From Symbiodinium kawagutii (lineage: Eukaryota; Sar; Dinophyceae; Suessiales; Symbiodiniaceae), in the NCBI GenBank assembly GCA_009767595.1, contig VSDK01015254.1, forward strand, positions 101,100 to 165,099: 64,000 nt of DNA. The letters are read 5' to 3'. The position numbers were made by a program, and so were the translations under genes. Within the stretch, counting starts at the first letter, position 1; each line of letters begins with the position of its first letter. Below, in pieces: positions 48,839-60,551 of this stretch. The notes beneath the pieces were generated by a model that had not been told where the DNA came from, ran no database searches, and saw nothing but the letters and a program-made list of their open reading frames with translations.

Positions 48839-48940
48839 TGGTGTCGTGGAGTCGCCAAAGACAGCCATTGCCCAGGTTGCAGCTAGATAAGTTGTTTCAT
48901 CCAATGTTTGCAGCTCTTCCTTCGCAAAGCGGAGACACTG
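48839..48940 (-). CDS. Unidentified exon-like block 1 inside an NSUN intron
   Basis: A 102-nt open block after AATTGCAG encodes QCLRFAKEELQTLDETTYLA and then a tryptophan/methionine-rich stretch ending DSTTP. It ends at ACACCA|GCAGAT, a possible GC donor. It lies in the intron between two NSUN exons that join seamlessly, so it is probably not NSUN. No family was recognised. It could be a nested same-strand gene, an alternative exon or a decayed gene fragment. Confidence 0.5.
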
Positions 48941-49604
48941 CTGCAATTGGAAGTAGAATGTAAGCTGACAACACTTTGAAATTTTGTGGCGGATCATGCT
49001 CAAAGTCTGCTGGGTTGAAACCGTCCAAAAGCAACATCTGCGCAGTTCATTTTAGCACCACTTCTCCAAATTCTAGCAATTCGAAATGATCTTCGCTACA
49101 GCAATCTCCAGCACCCACAGCCAAGTGGATGGTCTTTATTGACGGCAAATGATGCCTCATGATGATTGACGATGATCAAATACGGTCAATGTCAGGGCAA
49201 CTACCAGCAATTTGTCATGGATCGGATCTAGTGGTTGCTTGATGTTCCGGTTGCTGGCTGGTGGACTAAAAAGACTAAAGGCGTCCCAGCTCATGGTCAG
49301 GCTAAATCCCCCGAAGACTGAGATGGTAGAACTGTTCGTGACCAACTGCTCAACCAACGATTTTGGCAACTGCTATATTCACCGGAGCCATTCTTCAACA
49401 TGATCAACCACCAATGCAGCATTGTCAACCACCAGTCAACCACCATTAACCTATATGTAATGGTGCACCACCATTCATCAACCACCATAATTGATCAACC
49501 ACTATTGATCAACCACATGATCAACCAGTCAACCACCATTAACTATTGATCACCTGATCAACCACTCTTTGAGGCTTCCTTTCGCCATCCCCAGGCTTGC
49601 CCAC

Positions 49605-49693
49605 CAGCAAGGTTTCTCGCAGTTGCCGCCGGCTGCGCTGCGCCAGCACCAGAGCGCGAGGGCGTGACACGTCGTTGGCAACCAGCAAGGACC
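49605..49693 (-). CDS. NSUN2: NSUN exon with ANDV motif
   Basis: This exon encodes SLLVANDVSRPRALVLAQRS followed by a basic stretch ending ETLL. The ANDV segment is the ribose-binding strand of the SAM fold, equivalent to VIANDVD in NSUN2. It starts at CACCAG|GG in phase 1, matching the previous exon, and ends at TTGCTG|GTGGGC, a GT donor. Length is 89 nt. Confidence 0.9.
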
Positions 49694-51076
49694 CTGGTGG
49701 CTGGCGATTTGGCCCAGCACGGCGGGTTGGTTGGGTTGGGTGGTCTTTACCGCAGTCATAAGCGGGATGGTCGGAGGTGTCCTTCTGGTGTCCTTCTATC
49801 TATGACTATGAGAAGCTCCATGTTGAACACGGCCATCAAGCCTGAGTGAACAACTGCTACACATCGGTTGACCCATGGATAAGGGCAGAAGGGATGATCT
49901 TCATTGGGATATTCAGATACTCATTGACGCCCCACAAGAACCTAAAGATGTGCAGCAGTCAAAAACAAGCATGAAGTGTGCAACTGCTGCAGGGTTCCCA
50001 ATCATCTGAGCTTTGTAGTGTTGTGATTATGGATTCCAGCTCTCTTCTGGAGATCTGCATAGTGGAGCAAATTTTCAATGACCCTCCAACATGTATCTCC
50101 ACTAAACTGGTGAACCCGACCATGTGAATGCAGGGTGACGATGCGGCTGATGGGTTTGTGAGAATAATGAGTGACGAAGAGTCGATACTGGTTTATAGTG
50201 AATACCTTGAAACACCCTCAGCAAATGGAGAAGCCAATGGTGGAAGCGGCTCGAAATATTGAAATTCACGGCGCAAAGTGGATGAACTCTCATGCTTGGC
50301 GTTGACGAAATAGTTGGTCGCCCAGCATGATGATTGCAGGCCGCTAATTGGTTTTAATGTTTCTGAAGATTTGATCATACACAATGGTTAAACATTCACC
50401 ATTCATGACCAAGCATTGTCAACAACAATGGTTGAACCACATTTATCAATAATCGTAAGCCTACAATTTATTGTAAACCCCAACAATGGATGTTTATTCA
50501 CTATTGATGGTAAGCCTTAAAACAGTGGCTAAGCCCGCTTGTTGACTTATTATATCCCCTGGTGGATGAATCAGTACGGTGTCAGGTTTCGAACGTTGAC
50601 AGGTCAGATGGCCCCCCTGCAAAGTTCTCACTGGTTCATGATAACGGATGATACTTGTTATGATGATATGGACAATGGTTGCTGTTTGATAAGGGTCATA
50701 ACGGGTAATGGCTGATATCCGTTATCACCCGTAGCAAATTTGGATAACTATATGGTTGCAATGGTTGCAATAGTCTCGCCATATGCAACCTATTGCTATA
50801 CTTGTTGATGCTATGGAGAATGGTTGGTTGATACTTGTTGATGCTCAGCTGCCAGAATGCTTGGTCCACGATTGATTGATGGTTGGTGACTGGGATGCCG
50901 ATCGGAAAAGTAGAAACTGCTCTGATGCTTCTCATCGATGCGAAAGATGTAACCAGTCGTATACAGGAGGTAGATGTCAAACATGGTATGCCCTAAGGAT
51001 CTAGCACTACAATGAACCACCAGGAAAGTCGATCCAACATGCCTGGGTTGGTTTATCCTTGCTCAGCCTCTCCCGC

Positions 51077-51127
51077 CTCCTGGATTTAGGTCCATTTGAG
51101 ACTCCAACATCTGCAAGGTTTTGGAGC
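51077..51127 (-). CDS. NSUN2: NSUN exon completing motif I
   Basis: A 51-nt mini-exon encoding SKTLQMLESQMDLNPG. It joins the previous exon in frame (CASP-G-SKT) and supplies the helix after motif I. The acceptor is GCCAG|GC and the donor is CCAGGAG|GCGGGA, another GC donor. The intron upstream (51128-52087) contains a palindromic repeat at 51715-51811. Confidence 0.88.
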
Positions 51128-51714
51128 CTGGCTGATGCAGCGATGTGTGAAAGGTAATGATGACTAATGATGGTTGATGATAGTTCAGCAATGAAAAAGG
51201 ATAGAACGTTGACGAATGTAATGGTTAATGATGGCCAATGGAGGGGAATGATGGTTAGAATGGTGGTTCCATGGTGGCCCAATGGGGACGACGGTCGATG
51301 CTTAACGATGGTTGGTTCCTGATCTTGCTAAATGTCGCCGACTGATCGTTGCTACTGGCCAGGAATGGTTTTCCAAATGGCACAGAGGTATGCCAGCGGA
51401 CATACAAGGAGTGACTGGCAAGTTTCAATGTTAAACCATTGGCTTGGTATCCAAGAACAAAACATTTCCCAGTGGCCAAGTAGTAGGGGATTACATGAAG
51501 GTTTAATTCTTACTTGTTGTTGCTCATTGTTGATAGCGGTTGTTCCCGGCAATCATCAGCGGCTATGAAGTAAGGTACTGGGTACAACGGGTCATTTACT
51601 TCCTATTCTCAAGCCTTATTTAGAATACAAAAATGGTACTGGCTCTGCCTTGGGTAGTAACATATCCACCATTTACCCACCATTTACCCACCATTAACTA
51701 TCATTGAACCACTT

Positions 51715-51811
51715 GGCTTTTCTCAAAATAGGAGACCCCCAACTCATCCAGGTTATTAACCATTTATGTTAACAATCCAACCATTTTGAGGGTCCTATAT
51801 TTTGAGAAACC
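51715..51811. repeat. Palindromic about 100-bp element, copy 10
   Basis: Begins GGCTTTTCTCAAAATAGGAG and ends GGGTCCTATATTTTGAGAAA. It lies inside the NSUN intron 51128-52087. Confidence 0.75.
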
Positions 51812-52087
51812 ATCACTTCTATAACGCTGGCTGACAGCTATAACGGCAGCACCAAATGAATCCAAAACCGGCCACCCACTTTTTTTTGGTCAAACGCGAT
51901 CCTGCGAGTTTTGATACTTGGCTTCATCACCAATTTACCCACCATTTGCCCATCATTAACCACCATTTACCTACCATTAACCATCATTAACCACCATTTA
52001 CCCATCATTTACCCACCATGGATCCACTTGGGTAGTACCCGTTGCGAAGCTTGGGAACTGACCCGGAGACCGACCCCCGTTGCGGGC

Positions 52088-52152
52088 CTGGTGATGCACA
52101 GAGATCCAAGACGCGGTCCTCCGGTTGCAAGTCCAAGGCCAGAACCGGTAAC
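52088..52152 (-). CDS. NSUN2: NSUN exon with SAM-binding motif I
   Basis: This exon encodes LPVLALDLQPEDRVLDLCAS and ends in a split glycine codon, so with the next exon it forms VLDLCASPGSKT. That is the canonical AdoMet-binding motif I of NOL1/NOP2/Sun methyltransferases. The acceptor is CTGCAG|G and the donor is CACCAG|GCCCGC, a GC donor. Exon length is 65 nt and both flanking phases fit the neighbouring exons. Confidence 0.9.
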
Positions 52153-52419
52153 CTGCAGAGTCGGCGCAGGGCGTCGGTGGTGAGATGGTGCTATGGTGGC
52201 TGGTGGATATGGGGTTATAATGACTTATAATGGCTTATAATGACCAACCAAATCATGGCTTATAATGACCAACCACATGGCTATGAGTCAAGATTAACCA
52301 ATGGTTAATGGTTAATGATAGGGGATAGCAACCAACAATAGTAGGGGATATACCAACTATATATGGCTATGAGGCTATGAGTCAATATTAATCATCAAGT
52401 TTATGGCTGACCAACCAAA

Positions 52420-52500
52420 TCATAGGGAAAACGAGCTGGTTCATGATGGGAACCAGGGGTACGGGGTGAACTGACCCACAGCCACATGTCTGCAGCAAGT
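52420..52500. repeat. Dispersed repeat family 3, copy 2
   Basis: Contains CATAGGGAAAACGAGCTGGT and TGATGGGAACCAGGGGTACG, then GACCCACAGCCACATG, collinear with 8975-9080. Confidence 0.65.
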
Positions 52501-53436
52501 TAGTATAAATTGGTGGATTACATTGATTACATGCTGGTCAGTGTTGATTACATGGTCTTTGAATGGTGATGGCCTGGGCCTGTGGCCAATAACCATTAGT
52601 AATGATGCTTAGTGATGCTCATGATTGGATAGTGGATAATCATGGCAACAATGGTCAATATGGATTATCAATGGTGAATGGCTAGGAGTGATCATGCTTA
52701 TCCATGGGTACTTGAGCTACCAGAACCAAGGATGGTCCATGATTTCAATTCGTAGATGGTCATGATTAGATGATCGATATGGTAGCACTTGAATTGTAAT
52801 TCCAACTCCGCTGCAGGTCTTCGGTACAGGTGAGCATGTCTACAATGCATGCAGAGAATTTCGCCTGTCAAAACGACATATAGTGGACATTCGCGTGAAG
52901 ATATAAAAAAAAATACCACATGCGTAGACATCCAGATGAAAACATACCCCCCACCACACACAACACGCACCTCTATGCATACGCACTTTTTGTATACTGT
53001 ACGTCTAGAAAATGCACGCATATGTATACACAGAAGAATTGATAGGTATAGACACGAAAGACATGTCCTGTTATCCGTGGTTGGTCCCTGTCCTCACAAG
53101 CCCCTTCCATGCTCTTGCTGTTGCTCCCCGATTGTGCCACACCATCTGTCGAGGAACATGCTGGCCCATTCCTGGCGCCATGATGTATCCCTTGGGTTCA
53201 ACATCAAGAGTGGTAGAATAAACCACCATGCCTAAAGAGGAATAGTCAAGATGCTGAAAGCACACATGAGGATTAAAAATGGTTGGCGATGCTCATCAAA
53301 CGCTCGAACACCCTTAGAAATACTTTGTAATAAATGATGATTGCTAAAAAAACAAAACAAGTGATGCCAAATGATGGGTGATGATCGCAAATGCTGGTTA
53401 AGCGTCGCTGATGATGGCGATGGTGAACGATGGCCA

Positions 53437-53530
53437 GGCTGGTGATGCTCTGGGGCTCTGGTGCTTTTCGTGGACTGCCACGGGTCAAACTTCAACAGCT
53501 CGAGTGGGGATGGCACGACTCCCAAAATCT
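53437..53530 (-). other. Exon-like block inside an NSUN intron
   Basis: Minus-strand reading gives ILGVVPSPLELLKFDPWQST then KSTRAPEHH. It lies between two NSUN exons (53797-53861 and 52088-52152) that join with exact family spacing, so it is not expected in the main transcript. It could be an alternative exon, a nested fragment or chance. Confidence 0.25.
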
Positions 53531-53796
53531 CAGCAACTACATGACGGACCATTATCAAACCACCAGTTCATCATCACAACCATAAGACAATGTTACCATT
53601 CAGCATCATGAACTGGTGATGGTGGACTGATGATATAGCATCCACCCCTGGTTCCCCATCATTAACCATTGGTTTCCCTATAGTTTGTTGGTGAACTTAA
53701 CCCCCATGAGATTGGTTGGTTAACTGCTTGACCCAGCTCGCCATTCCATACCATTCACCATCACTAGCCATGGTGCGTCAGGCTCAGGAACCGACC

Positions 53797-53861
53797 CCGG
53801 CAGCTGCGTCCTGGCGATGCCAAACACCAAGCTCCTGCCCCGCTGCTAGGAATGCCTTCGC
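53797..53861 (-). CDS. NSUN2: NSUN exon preceding the SAM-binding motif
   Basis: Encodes AKAFLAAGQELGVWHRQDAA, followed by a split codon. The RQ(D/E)A segment followed by LPVLALDLQP in the next exon matches the family pattern RQEAVSMIPPLLLD, which precedes motif I, with equal spacing. The acceptor is CCGCAG|G. The donor is unclear: frame requires the cut inside GCCGGGGTC, which gives neither GT, GC nor GA exactly, so the end may be off by a base or two. Confidence 0.65.
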
Positions 53862-54103
53862 CTGCGGTTGCTGGTTGGTCATGGTGATGGGCGAAGTGAT
53901 GGCTAAGTGAAGTTGATATGGCTTAATACAGCTTGATTACTGGTTGATACAGGTTGATACATGCTGAAATGGTGGTTGCTGGTTGATTTCTGGTTAATCA
54001 TGGTGCGTATCAGTGGGTGATACATGGAAATGATTAGTTGATGGTTGATAGTGGGTCAGTACCTTTTGTCGAAAAAAGTGCCGGTTGGCCACTGAAAATA
54101 CTG

Positions 54104-54114
54104 ACGATGATCAC

Positions 54115-54153
<39 letters not shown>

Positions 54154-54170
54154 AACGATGATAACGATGA
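54104..54170. repeat. GAT microsatellite
   Basis: About 15 GAT triplets with GATAAC interruptions at the right end, inside the NSUN gene span. Confidence 0.9.
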
Positions 54171-55435
54171 TGTGGGGGTTGGTCATTTCTTGTCAGCACC
54201 AACCACATCTCGGAGAAATTCAAAACGGAACATACTTTCTGTTAAGCCAGCTTTCTGGGAGAATGGATGATTCACACAACGCTACGAGAGTGGGATGCCC
54301 AAATGCATTCATGTAAAAGTGGTTCACTTGATAGCTGGATGTGAAGCAGGTTATTTGAGAATGCCTTGACAGGTGAAGCTGCAAATAGAACAGCTAGTTG
54401 GGTGTTGTGACACCGGTTGCTGTAAAATGCTTTGGAGGTATGAGCACCCCCCAGTGATCATTGTGCTTCCAAGGCTGGATGACGTCATTCCTTCGTTGGT
54501 CGGAAGCTTCATTGCTACCGCTGAAGTTGCGGCTGAAACTTCAGTGACTATGCATCGGAACCGGGCCCCACGGGTGAAGATTTCACGGGCATTGCGTTGA
54601 AAGCCGGTGCCTTGGAAGCTGGTGGTGGTTGCCTTCACCCCACCCAGCTATTGTTGAGTGTGCCGACCTGGGTGTACCTACCGTGGCTGCCAAGAGCTGA
54701 GGTACCCATGGTTGCTTCCACAATAAAACTGTTGAATGCTTGAGTATGAGTCCCATCATGGACCATTCACAAGAGCATGAGAATTCGGAAATGTTGATAC
54801 GGTGGGTTCTTAAAGTGGTGGGACTGACAAACATGGCCGCTTCCCTGTTGAAATTGTCTAATCACAAGGCATGCTGCCAAAACTATATCTTATTGCTTTC
54901 GCTCTCAAATTTCAATGCCCATCAGTTCTTTATACATTGCCTTTGCACCCCCAGTCACAACATATACTTTGGGCCAACCACATGACCCCAAACATGGTAA
55001 AACATGTGCGTGAGTCACAACATGCAACAAAAGATTGGATGACTTCTGAGATAACAAACAGCAATCATGTATCTTGTACGACTGTAGAAAGATGCCATGA
55101 GAATGATAGCCATGGCAGCAAGAGACACACGCAGCGACACTGACAAACATACCAACACGAATGATTGGAAGCACATATTCAGAACGAAAGATTCAACACA
55201 CGTGCAGAGAAAAAGCCACACCGAAGTGCTGATTTGATCAGTAATACTCCGAAACCATTCGATTGAAACAACATCACCAACAAAAGGGATGCAGTCGCAT
55301 CAGAGCAATGACGACGACGATGACGACTTCGATGACGACGACGATGACTTGGGTTGCATCGCAGGTCAACCTTCCACCTCGCTGCAATCACATGGCTTTC
55401 AACCAGCCAATGCTGAGCAGCCAAAGCTATTATTT

Positions 55436-55450
55436 ATTTTTTTTCTCTCC

Positions 55451-55488
<38 letters not shown>

Positions 55489-55652
55489 CCCTTTCTTTCC
55501 CTTTCTTTCCCTTTCTTTCCCTTTCTTTCCCTTTCTTTCCCTTTCTTTCCCTTTCTTTCCCTTTCTTTCCCTTTCTTTCTCTTTCTTTCCCTTTCTTTCC
55601 CTTTCTTTCCCTTTCTTTCCCTTTCTTTCCCTTTCTTTCTTTCTTTCTTTCC

Positions 55653-55736
<84 letters not shown>

Positions 55737-55737
55737 G
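55436..55737. repeat. 300-bp pyrimidine tract (CTTTCTTTCC units)
   Basis: Almost pure C/T on the plus strand: CT runs flank many CTTTCTTTCC decamers and CTTT tetramers. Strong strand asymmetry over 300 bp makes it a candidate triplex-forming (H-DNA) sequence. Long reading frames over it are artefacts. Confidence 0.92.
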
Positions 55738-56464
55738 ACGACAATGAGGATGTCCGATTTTGATCAAAACAGCCACCAGAGAACAACAACGTCCCAATAC
55801 CTAGCAGCCTAGCGCTTAATCACCATCAACAATCAATGGCCCAGGACCCGGTTTCCATTAACTGAATGTCACCAATAACTGCCAAACCCAAATATGAAAA
55901 CTTAATAACCATTATCAACCAACTAGTTGATGCTAGTTGTACACAACCATCACCAATTAGTTGTTTCATCACTTATTGGTGTAGCCAACACTGGTTATTC
56001 ATCACTAGTTCTTAACACCATCAACTAGTTGGTTCATGAGCCAACTATTGACCAGTTATGATACACATTGGTGTTACACCAGGTCACCATCACCAATAAT
56101 CACTAGTTATTCAACCAACTCATTGATCATCACCTAACTACTGCAACTAACTGATGGAACAACAGCTATTAAGCGACCATTGAAGCAGTCAATGACGGTA
56201 CTTGTACACCAATCATCACCAGTTATTATAGTCATTATCGCCAATAATATCCCCAATAATCACCAGTTATTAATCACTAGTTATTCAACCACCTCATTAC
56301 TGGTGATTACCACCAATCATTACCAGTAATTACCAGTAATTACTGTTGATCATTATTGATTAATAACTGATCACCAGTAATCACGCATTGATCATCACCA
56401 ATCATATCAGTTGATCACCAGTTATTAATCACCAGCTACTTAACTGATAATTACCAATCATTAC

Positions 56465-56640
56465 CAGTTCACCCCAACCCCACCAGGTTTCGCATCCCAT
56501 GTCAGGGCCTCCTCTGTGAGCTCCGGTAGGACCCAGGCGTGGCTGAAGAGAGGCACCGGGGACCGGGCCTGGGAGCAGCGCCGCAGCACGAAGGGATGCC
56601 GCGGCCGCTGAAGTCACGTGGAGGTGGGCGGTTTTTGTGG
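56465..56640 (-). other. GC-rich exon-like block, unknown
   Basis: All three minus-strand frames are largely open. The most protein-like reads HAWVLPELTEEALTWDAKP between CTCTTCAG and AAACCTG|GTGGGG. It lies in the part of the NSUN gene where exons are still missing, so it is a candidate NSUN exon, but no motif match was convincing. Confidence 0.3.
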
Positions 56641-59600
56641 GCGATTTAGATGGGTTGAAGCTCATCTGAAATTCGAGAATTGGTTGATTTATTGATTTAG
56701 ATGGGTTGAATGGGATTTGGTTGGGTGGGAGTGGAAGTGATGATTGGGGGTTGGTTGTTGGTTGGGATTTAGATGATCTCGTTGGTTTGGAGTTGGTAGA
56801 AACTGATTGATGACTCACACATTTAGCTTAGTAGTCACAAATGAGATTCAACAATTCCCAGTGAATCCAACTGATTGATTAAGTATGAGATTGGTTGGGA
56901 TAGTCACCCATGAGCCCCATGAGATTTGTCGCTGACAATCAATAACTGCTGGTGATTACTTAAAGATCAATAGCAACTACTATGGTTGGATGACTAGTGA
57001 TTCATTCGCTACAACTATCAATCACTGCCGATTCACTGGACCAACTATGGAATCTGAATCAGTCCGTCTGCCATTTGGTTACGCCACACCTTGTAGCTCC
57101 TTAGCTCCCCCTCTTAAAGGTTACAGGGATCCCCTGGCTCCAAACTGCTCCCTCCTAAACAGCCAGCTATTGTTGATTCGTAGTGAAGTCATCTGGTTTA
57201 TCCTACCTGGCTGGAGAATCGCCAGGTTTAGGGAAACCAAACACGATCTGGTTCAGATCAACCACCGAATCATCTCAGGACCCCTTTGGGAACTGATGAA
57301 GTGCTGGTGACACCAGTTATTGCGGGATATTTGTTTCAAAAAGTAGTTGCAACTGATGGGTTGAATAGGAGATTGGCTGGAATTCAGTAGTCACCCCTGA
57401 GATTTGCCAACTGCTGAAAAGCGGTTGTAGTTTGATGACTAGTAATTGATTCACACAAATCATCAAACACGGCTGAGTAACTGGATTTGTACTGAAACTA
57501 CTGAATCTTTGAAGTTGAATTGAATAGTGATCAATCATAATGACTGAGTAACTGGATCAATCATGGCTTCACTACTGAATCAGTCATTGTGATTGATGAC
57601 TTGTTGCAAAACCATGTGGTTCACCTTCGGGATGATCAACGTGGCTAGAGAATCACCATATAGGGAAACCCTACATCACATAATTGGATCAACGGCGGCT
57701 GCATCAATCATTAGCGATCCAATAAGGTTGAGGATCAGTCAATATGAACCAATCAGATACTGGAAATCAGGTTGGAGAATCAATATTGATGGTTGTGTGT
57801 GATAGGGAATCGATATGAATCAGGAGTGATGGGGTGAGTGATGAGTCGGATTCGATAGTAGTTGTCAAAGCAAATAAGAATTTGGATGAGTGCTGCGACC
57901 GTCATGTGCACGGCCCAGACCAGACCATGGGTTATAGCCATACGAAGCAACTACGAACCATGGGTACTTTCATGACTATCCTTAACATGCTGGTTTTCTT
58001 GTCCAATATGACTGCTTGTGGCATGTTTGTGAGGGACACCGAGAAACGGAACGATCATCCGAGTAATGATGCCTGATCCGTCAAACATAGAAGTATGGCG
58101 AGAAGAGCCCTATGGTGGCCATAGCGTAGCTAGCCAGCTCATTTGTCTACTGAGATCCCTAAAATGGGATGTTTTCCTAGAATGATCAACTTGTGCTTGT
58201 TGGGATACGCATCATCTGTGGGAACCCCATCAACCTACCCCTAAACGAAAAAAATCTAGCATACTTTAACCTCATGAGTGGAACACATCATCAACCTGAA
58301 ATTGCTAGAATACTTCAAATTGCGAGAACCCCTGGTAGATATGCTGACTGGAAAATCACTAGCTTCCTAGCAGGCCGTTCATCTAAGAATGGATGGGACC
58401 TTGCAGGTGCTACATGGTGCCACTGATCATTCCCAAACATCATGGACCATCGATAACAGCTTTTCACCACTGCTGATTGTTATACACCAGCATCAAGCAT
58501 TGCCATAAAGATATTAAAGCCAGTTTTAATCACAAATCATTAGCTACCCATCAACGACAGTTCTTTCCTCAACACACCATCATCAAACACTGATGAGAAA
58601 ACATGACATCATCAACCATCACCTGATAAGAGTTAAGCATCATTCAACCATTGATTAATTAAACATCATTGAACAACAGCCATCATTAAACATCATTCAT
58701 CATTGGTACAGTCAACCATTGATTGATTAAACCAACTAACCTTATATTGATGAAACATTCAAGTTAAACAAACTAACCTTTTATTGATTAAACATTCAAC
58801 CATTGATCATTCAACAACCTAACCCAATTTTGGGACTGTACCTGGACCTCCCCCAATGGCAGTGCAAGCAAGAAGCGGTGAGCCTGAGGCCGTGAAGTTG
58901 CATGGGAGATTTCAATGCGGCGAAGAAATGGTTACTAACCATTACTAATGTGGTCGGTTAGAATGAATTACTAATGTGGTCGGTTACATTTCACCGTTGA
59001 TAATGAAAGGTCGGTGAACTAATGTTGAATCTTCTAACGACTCATGATTACTAACCATTACTAGTGGTGGTTAGAAATGGTTAGTCATGGTTAGTAGCGG
59101 TGAATCATCTTTAGTTATGACGGTTATCTACTAACCACTCATGATCCACCATTGCTAGTAATGGTTTGTCATGGTTGGTAATGGTTGCTGATTATGAAAC
59201 ATGATGCTTAATTGATGATTATTTCGTGGACTCTACTCTACATAGTGACAATGGCTGGTGATGGTTGATGATCACCCGTAAACCAAACGCAGGCAATCAG
59301 CCTGACGTCTATATCCAGAGCTGCGGTCTAACCCCCAGCGATTGTTAGCTTCGCCAGTTTTGGCTAAACAAGTCTGGTGGTTTATTGAGAGCTGGATGTC
59401 CTAACTGGAGTTGAGCATTGACAGGTCAGGGTCAGCCCTCGGCATGACGTTCCTGTCTCACAGCTAGTCTTGTTAGAATACTCTTCGTGGACCACTGGGC
59501 GAACATCTGAGTGGTCGAGCTGCGGCATAGCTGGCAATGTTTGGTAGTAGTTGGTGGTTGGTCAAACATCTTCAGTTTCACTGAATCGTGGATAAGAAAC

Positions 59601-59919
59601 ATGCACACGGTCGGTTCTTGCTAACGCTGCTTTATTTTGGTCAATCATGCTCAATACTTGTGAGCAGCGCGTGCTTCATGGTTGTCTGGTGGGTGGTTGT
59701 AAGCCATCCCAAAAATATGTTCGTCAACCAACCATCACAAGAATATGGGGGAAAAATGCTCAAAACCAGCAACTAGCAATCTTCAGGATAGTTCCTACTA
59801 GTCTGGCACAAAGATTTTCACAATTTCCTGGTTTCTACTGCCTGGCGCGGTGCTACTGGTATGTAGGGTTTTGGCGCAACCAGCCGAAAGATATTTTTTT
59901 ACCGCACGGAGCCACAGGG

Positions 59920-60345
59920 TAAGGTCCAGGCCCCACACTTGGCAATCCAGGAGTTTCGAGACTTCAGGGGGAGCGAGGAAGGTTGCCAGTCTGCGCGCTG
60001 CCCATTTCAAAGACAGGATTGCCGCCCAGGACAAAGAAGCCGCAGCCAGGAAGGCCAGGAACGTAGATTGGTCCAATCTGTTGCGTGATCACGTTGTCGT
60101 CATCGTGATAAGGCTGGTACAGTGCCCCCTGCGACGATGTCGCGCCCTGCATGCTGCCCTGCATGCCGTACATTGCAAGGTCTGGACTTTTGGTGTCCAA
60201 GGACAGGTCCGCCAAGGCTTTGCTCACAGTTGCTACAGCAGTCAGCCACCGCGCCGTAGATGGCCATGGCCAAGTAAGAGAAGGGCCTGGGCCGTACTTG
60301 TCTTCCTCTGTGCTGGGCATCACACTTTGATTCCCAAGACCGCAA
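59920..60345 (-). other. GC-rich block with long open frames, unknown
   Basis: One minus-strand frame reads DQSTFLAFLAAASLSWAAIL then a basic segment and APPEVSKLLDCQVWGLDL. Another reads SLDTKSPDLAMYGMQGSM and then a YHDDDNVITQQ stretch. One or two exons are likely. The block lies inside the NSUN span where N-terminal exons are missing, but no NSUN motif was seen. Confidence 0.35.
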
Positions 60346-60521
60346 ATGCATCCCTCAAGGGTGGCTGCAGCACGGTACGAGTTGTGGATCGCCACGCCTG
60401 CATACTGCCTACCTAGCCTGTTTGATACTGACTGGGAACATCTTCCAACCTGGTTGATAGGTCTGACCTGGTTGGTGTTCCCACTTGCTTCATGGTTCAA
60501 CCGGGATACGCCCCGGTGCCA

Positions 60522-60551
60522 GTCGCATCCAGTTCGAACTGGATGTGCGAC
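60522..60551. repeat. Near-perfect inverted repeat
   Basis: GTCGCATCCAGTTCGAAC and its complement form a 30-base palindrome centred on TTCGAA with a single-base bulge pair. Outer sequence (CGGTGCC and CGACACCG) extends it imperfectly. Confidence 0.7.

Noticed and set aside
55263-55797. Long reading frames (119-166 codons) on both strands
   Set aside because: They are produced by the CTTTC/GAAAG repeat tract and have no protein-like composition.
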